DNA of 64,000 nt from Plecoglossus altivelis. Its lineage: Eukaryota; Chordata; Actinopteri; Osmeriformes; Plecoglossidae. Below are positions 37,544-46,756 of this stretch, in pieces. Position 1 is the stretch's first letter. Every line of letters starts with the position of its first letter. The DNA lies in NCBI GenBank assembly GCA_036571765.1, contig BROE01000019.1:6007443-6071442 (forward strand). Reading direction: 5' to 3'. The notes beneath the pieces are model-generated. The model was not told where the DNA came from and made no database searches. It worked only from the letters and a program-made list of their open reading frames with translations. Made by a program: the position numbers and the translations under genes.

Positions 37544-39401
37544 ACGCTTGTGAAGTATTCTCTTTGCGGCGGCCAGGTGATTTAGGGTGATGGAATATTA
37601 ACAAGGAGCAAGCTAAGGTCCACACATCTTTCTGTTCTCTCCATCCCTCCTGCTGCCACTCTCTACTCTCCCTTCACCTCCCTCTCATCCCCTGTTCCTT
37701 CTGTCCACTAGAAGAGGAACTCTAGCCCAGTAGTAGCTCCCTGATGCCAGCTGGAGTAACACAGAGAGAGAACTGGTTGGAGCAGGGCAGTGCTTGGCTG
37801 AGTGACATCATGCTGTCTGTGATTGGCTGCTTTTTGAGGGAAAGCCCTGTGTCGGGTGGGGCTGGGGTTGAATGAGTGTGGTTGTGCAGGGAAGCTTGGG
37901 AGGGGTGTGAGTGTGTGTATAGAACTCTGTTTTCCTCCTGCGTCAGAGAGCCGAGGGGACAGGGTCACCTTCACCTCTTACATGGACCTTTTCTTTCAGC
38001 CTGTCAGACAAATAGCCAAGCTCTGTCTGCCTGTCTGCCTGTCTGCCTGTCTGCCTGTCTGTCTGCCTGTCTGCCTGTCTGCCTGTCTGCCTGTCTGCCT
38101 GTCTGCCTGTCTGTCTGTCTGCCTGTCTGTCTGTCTATCTGTCTGCCTGTCCATCTGCCTGTCTGCCTGCCTGCCTGCCTGTCTGCCTGTCTGTTCTCTC
38201 TCTAGATTGGTTGAGGGGCAGTTCTTGGCATATGTGAAGCCCTCTGTGGCATTACTTGTAAAAAGGGCTGTACAAACACACTTTGATTTGATTTGATTCT
38301 CTCTCTGCCTCTCAGTATGTTGAACGTCCCTCTCTCCTGTTCTCCTGTCCCCTTCTAGATGTTTGTGGTGGATAAGGTGGAGGACTCCAGCTGTGCCCTG
38401 CATGAGTTCACCATCACAGGCTCAACCTACGCGCCTGATGGACAAGTGTGAGTATTCCTCTATATCCTTCTGCACTCTGTCAGTGACGGAGTGCTGAGGG
38501 GATGTTAAGTGTGTGCATCCGTGTGTGTGTTTGTGTGTTGACCATGGCCCAGAGCCCATGCACACACACTCTCCTGTGGTCTCCAGCAGTGAAATGCTAT
38601 TGTGTGTGTCGAACTGGGACGCCTATTTTTACAGGCTGCAGTGGAACAGCCTTGGTCCGACCATCAGGTCTTTCCTCTGCCTGCTCCAGAATCCCCTGTC
38701 TTCCATTCATCTGCTGGAATCAGGCTGTTTGAAGTCCACCCCCCCCCCCTCAGACCTCATCTCCTATTACACACACTGGAACATCCAGCATGTGTAATTA
38801 GGGCAGTTTCATTATACTTTCTGAATACAGCAGTAAAGCTGTATTTCACTGTGAGAAGGTTAAGAGAGGTTTGGTGGCTTTTGGAAGATCATGTTTACGT
38901 CTCATGATATGTTTTTTTTAAATGACAGAATAATGGCTAGAGCTAATAGCCTGTTATTGGTTCAGTGTTGCTGTGGCCAGGTCTAGCCCTCTGTTGTCTC
39001 AGCCTGACTGTGTCTGGCTGACCTACTCTCTGGGCTGGATCCTGACAGGACTACAAGACCCAGCAGCCTTCATTTCAACCCACTTCTTTCTCATTAGGAA
39101 GATGGACTACAGTCCAAAGATGACTCATTGTAACCATATATGCTCTCAAGTCTGCCATCTCTCCTAGTCCTGGATCTACACTGTAATGATTGAGCATTAC
39201 TGTATGGCAAATGGGCTTAGACTTGATGATGCTGAAGTGTGTGTGTACGTGCGTGTGTGTACGTGCATGTGTGTTATTCCATATAAGATTATGCAACATC
39301 CTGGTGTGGGTTATTGTGTGGGTGTTGCACTAGCAACTGTTACTGCCTCTAAAAGGCTGGCAGCCATGGTGCCATGCAACCACCCCTGTCTCTCTCTCTC
39401 T

Positions 39402-39440
<39 letters not shown>

Positions 39441-40929
39441 ACAGTCACCATCTGCACCACACACCTCAACATGCCTATGCATGGTGACTTCAGAGGTTAA
39501 CTGACGTGTACATGACTACTCTAGCTGCGTGCATATGAAGCAGCTTGATCGTGTGACGTTTGTCTTAAAGTGTGTGTGTGACTGTTGCAGACTGAAAGGA
39601 GACACGCCAGTGCAGTGTGGAGACTACGATGGACTACTGGAGCTGGCCACCGTGTGTTCCATGTGCAACGACTCCTCGCTGGACTACAATGAGGTCGGTA
39701 CCCAAACGCCACACGCTTTCCTAAACCCGACACGGGCGGTGCGGAAGGAGCAGTACCGCACTTGCCGCCTTTCGTCTAGACCGCATAGCCTCATCATGCG
39801 GTATAATGCACGCTCCAGTTTGTGGTTACCATGCGAATGAGTTTGTGGTTGCTATGCAAAGCAATCTCATCCCACAGTTTTGTTAAAGCAAGACAGGCTT
39901 ACAAATGTACTGTGTACACATAATAAATACATGAGATGGACATTTGGAAACACGCGCACACACTTTCGCAGTATCCCACCCACGCCCGCTCCTCCCACAC
40001 ACACACAGAGCTGGCTCTGCTAATAGCAGATGATCTCATGCGGCTCAGATGTGTGATCTTGTTTGTCTGACTTCGATTGGTTCTCTCGCCCCTTTGTTAT
40101 CGCCATGGTACCGTGGTAACCACACACGGCCGACAGAGGAAGAGAGAACACGCACGCATAGATTTAGACATTGCACGCAACGCGCGTCAAAGTTTGCTTG
40201 GGTGTAAACCGAATCCCACCCCAAATGAAATCAAACTTTTATTGGTATTGTGCTTTTATTACGAGTCACAAAAGGGCTTCGTGGTTGTCCCCAGATCAGC
40301 ACCAACCCCAAACAGAACCTTTCCTGAGTCAATTACAGCTCGCCACCTTTCGCCTGGCCACCTGAATGAAGCGTCTGATAGTCTAACTGGAGATGAAGGG
40401 ATGAGGGGGGGGGGGTGTGGTGCGGGGACGGAGGTGTGGAGGAGTCAACAGCTGTGGGCAGGAGGAGCGGACTTGGACAGCTGGGGCTGACTGAGCGTGT
40501 GCAGTCGACCGGCGGTGTGGGCCGGCCTGTTTTCAGGCGTGGCGGTCCAGACCACTCAGCCAACCTCACTTGGCAGATCCCCAGCTCTGAAAGCTCCCAG
40601 CAGCACTGAGCACACTCTGGTACTCAGCGCTCCAAAGCCAACAGGCCCAAACTCTGGGCTTTAACCGACGTGCTTAGCCTAAATCGACCCCATGAGAGTT
40701 AGGCAGCGTAAGCTTGCTTTCCAGACTCGCCCTGCATATTAATGGTGATGTTGTCCTCCTCTTCCCTGTGTGTCCCTGTTTGGTCTGCAAGGCCAAGGGC
40801 GTGTATGAGAAGGTGGGCGAGGCCACGGAGACCGCCCTCACCACCCTGGTGGAGAAGATGAACGTCTTCAAGACTGACCTGTCAGGACTCAGCAAGGTGG
40901 AGCGAGCCGGGAGCTGCAACTCTGTAAGT

Positions 40930-40967
<38 letters not shown>

Positions 40968-43900
40968 TTCCAACGGTCAATCCTCCTGAACGCTCCATTG
41001 CAGCAACTTGGCGCTTCTCAATGAGTTTGTTGGGAACGTAGAGACTGAGGGTGGTCTCATGAATGAAGGATCTGATTAGAGACATAATGGCTGCTGTCGG
41101 TAGGCTTGACTGCCTCAGTGGCTCCAGCTCTGGCCCTGCCTGAGAGCTTCACGTCACGTCTGCTACTGAGCTGCCTTCTGTCTGAGCCGGCCGAGTGACG
41201 TCTGTAAAGAGCCCCCCCCCCCCCCACGGTCATCCTGTCTTCTGTCCTGGCCAAGCCGTCTTTCGGAGTGTGTGATTGGCCGGTGGACGGGCGTGGGAGT
41301 GGAGCTCCCAGTGCCGCTGTGAATGACCGCCGATCCTAGTTTTTCCACTGAACTCCAGATAAAGGTTCATTCGAATCCCCAACGGTCTCACCACGAGAAA
41401 GAGCGAAGGCCGTCTGCGACACAAGCCCTCCGAGGCTAGAGATAATATTTAGACAAGCCTGTGAGTTTATGAAGAGGATTGCTAGACTTTTCCAGTCCCC
41501 TGTCATCCCTTCCGTCCAGGGATCTCCTCGCTAATGCACTCCACGAGAGATCCTGCGGTGGAGAAGAGCTACGGTCGTGCTTCGCTTCCTTCTTTGCCAG
41601 CGGCGTAGCATTTCCTCCCAGTTTGGAAGGATGGAGCCAGTCTCTGTCTGGGGTCTGGGACCCCCTCGGAGGAGGAGGGCCGGCCCCCGTCACGAGGCCC
41701 TGGTCACGTTTGCTGTCTGGGCGGGGGGGGGGGGGGGGGGGGGGGGGGTTGTGCGATGTGGTGGGGTGGAGGGGGAGCTGCTGTTTACCTCTCACCCGTT
41801 TTTAGGACTATGAAAGGCAGGCCTGGGGACTGGAGCTACAGCGCCATCTACTGGTGTGCCAGGACTAGGCACGAGTGAAGGGAGATCCAATAACGATTTT
41901 ATCAGTGACCCAACAATATTATATTTCATCCATAGCTCAATCAGATCAGGCTGAGTAGAATGGCTTATCTTCTAAGTCAGCCAATTTGTCTAGTAGCCTG
42001 TGGTAGAATTTTGGCTTCCATGAGAATGACTGTCCCTGGCTAAAGTGTTCCTGTTTGCCACCTGTTTGTCACAGAAGTTGTTTACAAGTTGGATGGCTGT
42101 CTGGCAAGAAAGGTGTCAGCTGCCGCCTGTAGCTGGCAGTGCCCGTAGACAGACAGACAGGTAGTTAGGTAGGCAGACAGGCTGCTGGGGAGTGTCTGTT
42201 AGACAGAGCACTGCAGAGCCCCCATCCATCCAGCCGCCCAGCCCAGCCTCTCAGGACCCCACCTGGCTCTCTCAGCTGTCCTCATACAAGCCTGTCTCCA
42301 AGCAGCCCTGGAGACACAAGCACTTAACGCTCTCTGCTTTTCTGTCTCCCCCGTTTGTCATTTATCTCTCTTCAACCCCCGTCTCTCTGCCCTCTGTCTG
42401 TTCCTCCCTCTCTCTCCCTTTCCCTCCCTCCTTCCCCCTTCCTCTCCTTCTCTCTCCTTGTCTCTCCCCAGATAATCAGGCAGCTGATGAAAAAAGAGTT
42501 CACCCTGGAGTTCTCTCGCGACCGCAAGTCCATGTCTGTGTACTGCACCCCCAACAAGCCTGGCTCTCAGAGCAAGATGTTCATCAAGGTAGAACGCACC
42601 ACACCCGTCTGACTACACTGAAAGACAGGGAAGGTTTATTTGCTTGTGATTCAACATTAAACATGGACCCCCTTCCCCTACGTCTCCACTCCCCTCCCCC
42701 AGGGAGCCCCAGAGAGTGTGATTGAGCGGTGTCAGTACCTGCGTGTGGGCACAGGGAAGGTGGCGCTGACCGCGCCCCTGAGGGAGCAGCTGATGGCCCG
42801 GATCAGGGACTGGGGCACAGGGCGTGACACGCTGCGCTGCCTGGCGCTGGCCACCAGGGACTCCCCTCCCCGCCAGGAGGACATGGACCTGGAGAACTCC
42901 TCCAAGTTTGCTGAGTACGAGGTACAAGACCCCGCAGGTCACGCACACCCTGCTGGACCCGACCCCCCCCTGATGCGTCATTTGTTTCTGCTGCATGGTT
43001 TTCATCTCGCTCACCCTCCGCCTTTCACTCTCCTCCTCTATTTCTCTCTCCCACTACTTTCTCTCCCCTCCCCCCCCCTCCCCCCCCCCGCCCCTCCAGA
43101 CTGGCCTCACGTTCGTGGGCTGTGTGGGCATGCTGGACCCGCCCAGGAAGGAGGTGATCGGAGCCATTCAGTTGTGCAGCGAGGCTGGCATCCGCGTCAT
43201 CATGATCACCGGGGACAACAAGGGCACGGCCGTGGCCATCTGCCGGCGCATCGGCATCTTCGACGAGGACGAGGACGTGACGGGGAAGGCCTACACAGGC
43301 CGCGAGTTCGACGACCTGCCGCCCGAGGACCAGAGAGACGCCGTCAAGCGTGCTCGCTGCTTTGCCCGCGTGGAGCCCGCCCACAAGTCCAAGATAGTGG
43401 GCTACCTGCAGTCGTTTGACGAGATCACAGCCATGGTGAGCAGAGGGTTAAACAGGTGCCCACTACAGAGCCCCCCACCCGCAGCCTCTCGCCTCCCTGT
43501 TTCATCCCAGACTGATTTATTGTGACTCGGTGACGTGCCCATGGTGACTTAGAGGCTGAATGAGGCTGTTCCCTCAAAAGTAGCTTTCAGAGCTGTCAAC
43601 TGGGGCCCGCTTCACTTCCTCCTGTCTGACAGATTGATGGGGCGACCCGGAGGGAGGGAACAATCTGCCAGTCTGACTCGTTTTCACCACAAGACAAAGA
43701 GAAGCTGATGCTAGGAGCAGAATGTTGTGTGAAAGTACAGTGTCTGTCTAGTTTGAACCTGATATCGCACTCGGAAAGACTTGGACTATGGGGTGGAATA
43801 TTCGGCAATTTGATTAGAGCTGGACTCAAAGAACGGTCTTGGAAACAATGAAGTATTTATGCAGTAAATCTACACACTAGAGGCTGACTGATATCATTAT

Positions 43901-46724
43901 ATTTGATCGATAGCCTCTTCTCTTATGCAAGCCATAGTCTGATGGCGCTCTCCACTTCTTCTCCCCTCCTCTCCTCTTCTCCTCCTCTCCTCTTTCCTCC
44001 TCTCCTCCTCTCCCCTCCTCTCCTCTCCCCTCCTCTCCCCTCCTCTCCTCTTTCCTCCTCTCCTCTTTCCTCCTCTCCTTCTTTCCCCTCCTCTCCCCCT
44101 GACTCCAGACTGGTGACGGCGTGAACGATGCGCCCGCCCTGAAGAAGGCGGAGATCGGCATCGCCATGGGCTCGGGCACGGCAGTGGCCAAGTCTGCGTC
44201 TGAGATGGTTCTGTCTGATGACAACTTCTCCACCATCGTGGCGGCGGTGGAGGAGGGCAGGGCCATCTACAACAACATGAAGCAATTCATCCGTTACCTC
44301 ATCTCCTCCAACGTGGGAGAGGTTGTCTGGTGAGGAGACAGACACACAAACACAACCACAAGCACCGTGTCTAGAATTTCCTCAGGGATCCTCACTGTCT
44401 GTCCATCAACAGCATCTTCCTGACGGCCATCTTGGGTCTGCCAGAGGCTCTGATCCCAGTCCAGCTGCTGTGGGTCAACCTGGTGACAGATGGCCTCCCT
44501 GCCACCGCTCTGGGCTTCAACCCTCCCGACCTGGACATCATGGACAAGCCCCCCCGCAATCCCAAGGAGCCTCTTATCTCTGGCTGGCTCTTCTTCAGAT
44601 ATCTGGCCATCGGAGGTGAGACCAGGGACCAGATGACCACATCGAAATGATACCATGAAACGCCTTCCCTGTGGACGTCCATGTTTAGATATTCTTCACT
44701 AGGGCTTGCCTATTCCATGTCAAAGCAGAATGTCCTGACTGTGATTGTGTTCCTGTCTAGGATATGTTGGGCTGGGCACCGTGGGTGCTGCCACCTGGTG
44801 GTACCTGTTTGATGACGCGGGCCCTCATGTGTCCTTCTACCAGCTGGTGAGTATAGGAGACCACCAAGACTGCGTTCTTCATCTCAATGTTTTTCATGTA
44901 CAGCTTATGTGCACTCTTCCTTACCGGTGTGACTTCTGCAGAAACGTTAAACCAATCCTTCAGCGGTTGTTTCCTAAATTCGACCTCTGAGGGGAGGAGG
45001 GGGGGTCATCTCATGTGACGAGGTACCGCAGTTGCTCATGGGCCGTTGACCCCTTACCTCCTATAAATAGACACAGACAGATCTAGAGATGGAGAGAGAT
45101 GGCAGGGAGAGAGGCTGTAGCGTGACAGGAGAGAGAAGGAGGTCAGAGAGCGATGGCGCTCATCCAGGCCTCTGCAGCTGCTTCTCGGTCACATCTGTAC
45201 GCCATTGAACCAGGTCACGCAGGGGTCGAGGGACTCCCTGTGACCGTGCACGCACGCGCACGCATGCGTATGCACGCACGCACGCTGGCACGCAATGGCC
45301 AATCTCTGGCCAGGTCCTCAACCTGATCTGCCCGGCTCAACTAGATCCTTTAATGAGCTCCGTTACTATCTGCTAAACAGCGTCCCGTTCATTTTAATTG
45401 ATTTGGACGGAATCCAAAATGAATCAAATTCAACATCATCCTGTCCGTCCTGTCTGCTGTCTGCTGCTGCTGTTATTGTTCCCTGAGTTCTGCTGCTGTC
45501 CCATCTCCTGGCTCGGCTCACCCACTATCAGGCCTGCTGTCTGTCACCCTCCTCCCCCATCTCCTCCAGACCGCTCCGTTATGAGGTCTACTGACCCCCC
45601 TTCTCCCTCCCTCCCTCCCTCCCTCCCTCTCTCCTTCCTCACAGAGACACTTCATGCAGTGTACAGAAGACAACCCCATGTTTGAGGGCATCGACTGCGA
45701 GGTGTTTGAGTCCCGCTACCCCACCACCATGGCCCTGTCTGTGCTGGTCACCATAGAGATGTTCAATGCTCTCAACAGGTAGACTGTCAACACCCATTAG
45801 TTACAATGTTCGTGTGTTCCTTCGTTAGACAGCTTCACAACGTAAATAGACACTCGCTCAAATCTGCTGTTGGAACCGGGTGCAGCCTTTCCTACTTAAT
45901 TAATCAATTAGTAGCCAGCTCCTCTTCTGTCTCCAGGGTGTGTGTGTGTGTGTGTTGTCACGGGGTAGTCATGCAGTCATCTACCCTGAGATCCTTCCTG
46001 TTGTTTTGGGAAAAGCGAGGAAGGAAGGGGAGTGAGGGAAACTGCCCTCCGGTCTTCCAGGGTTTCTCATGGAGCAAGTCTGTCACTGGAGCCCCGCAGA
46101 GAGCAGCTCCAAGCTGGGTCTCATGATTAGGGAACGCCACCAGAAAGGGACTTTTGAGGAGGCAGAGCTGGTTTGGCAGATGAACAAGCAGAAAGTGGGT
46201 TTTATCTCAAGCCAAGCCAGTATTTACATTTGCTGAGGAAGCTTGTTGTTTGGATTTAATTAGAGCTTTACCAAACTCTAAATATGGATCCTTGCATAAT
46301 CTGGTTACTGGCCAGAGGAACTTCTTTCTTGATGAAGCAACTTTCTCCATTTTTATTTATGTACTGCCTTATTTAGCTAGAGTTACTTACAGCCTTATTT
46401 AGCTTAAATTCCACTCATTTGGAATGTTTTGTCAGCACTATACACTAGGTCACCAGCACAGTTTTTTTCCCCGCTGTTGCTTCTGTGTTAGTCTCACTGT
46501 ACATGTTTACCTTTGACCCTTTTTGCGCTCCCTTCCCAGTCTGTCTGAGAACCAGTCCCTGGTCAGGATGCCTCCCTGGGTAAACATCTGGCTTCTGGGA
46601 GCCATCATCCTCTCCCTCTCCCTCCACTTCCTCATCCTCTACGTGGAGCCGCTTCCTGTGAGTACAGCTCTCTCTTCCATCTCTCCCTCTGTCTCTTGGC
46701 CTCTTATACACCTACTCTCACTCA

Positions 46725-46756
<32 letters not shown>

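Larger units (their letters stand above)
34434..38358 (+). other. atp2a3 intron 8
   Basis: 3.9 kb. Contains (CT)n(CA)n, G-runs, a retroelement 3' end, GT repeats, a tetranucleotide array and a SINE-like tail, plus a possible cassette exon at 35227-35283. Confidence 0.85.
40924..42471 (+). other. atp2a3 intron 11
   Basis: 1.5 kb. (GT)n begins at the donor (40930-40967). A poly-C run lies at 41212-41225 and a 26-base poly-G run at 41723-41748. It ends in a long CT-rich tract before exon 12. Confidence 0.9.

Noticed and set aside
42718..43419. 233-residue + strand open frame spanning exons 13 and 14
   Set aside because: It reads through intron 13 in the right frame for exon 13 only and is out of frame in exon 14. 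The spliced gene explains the region.
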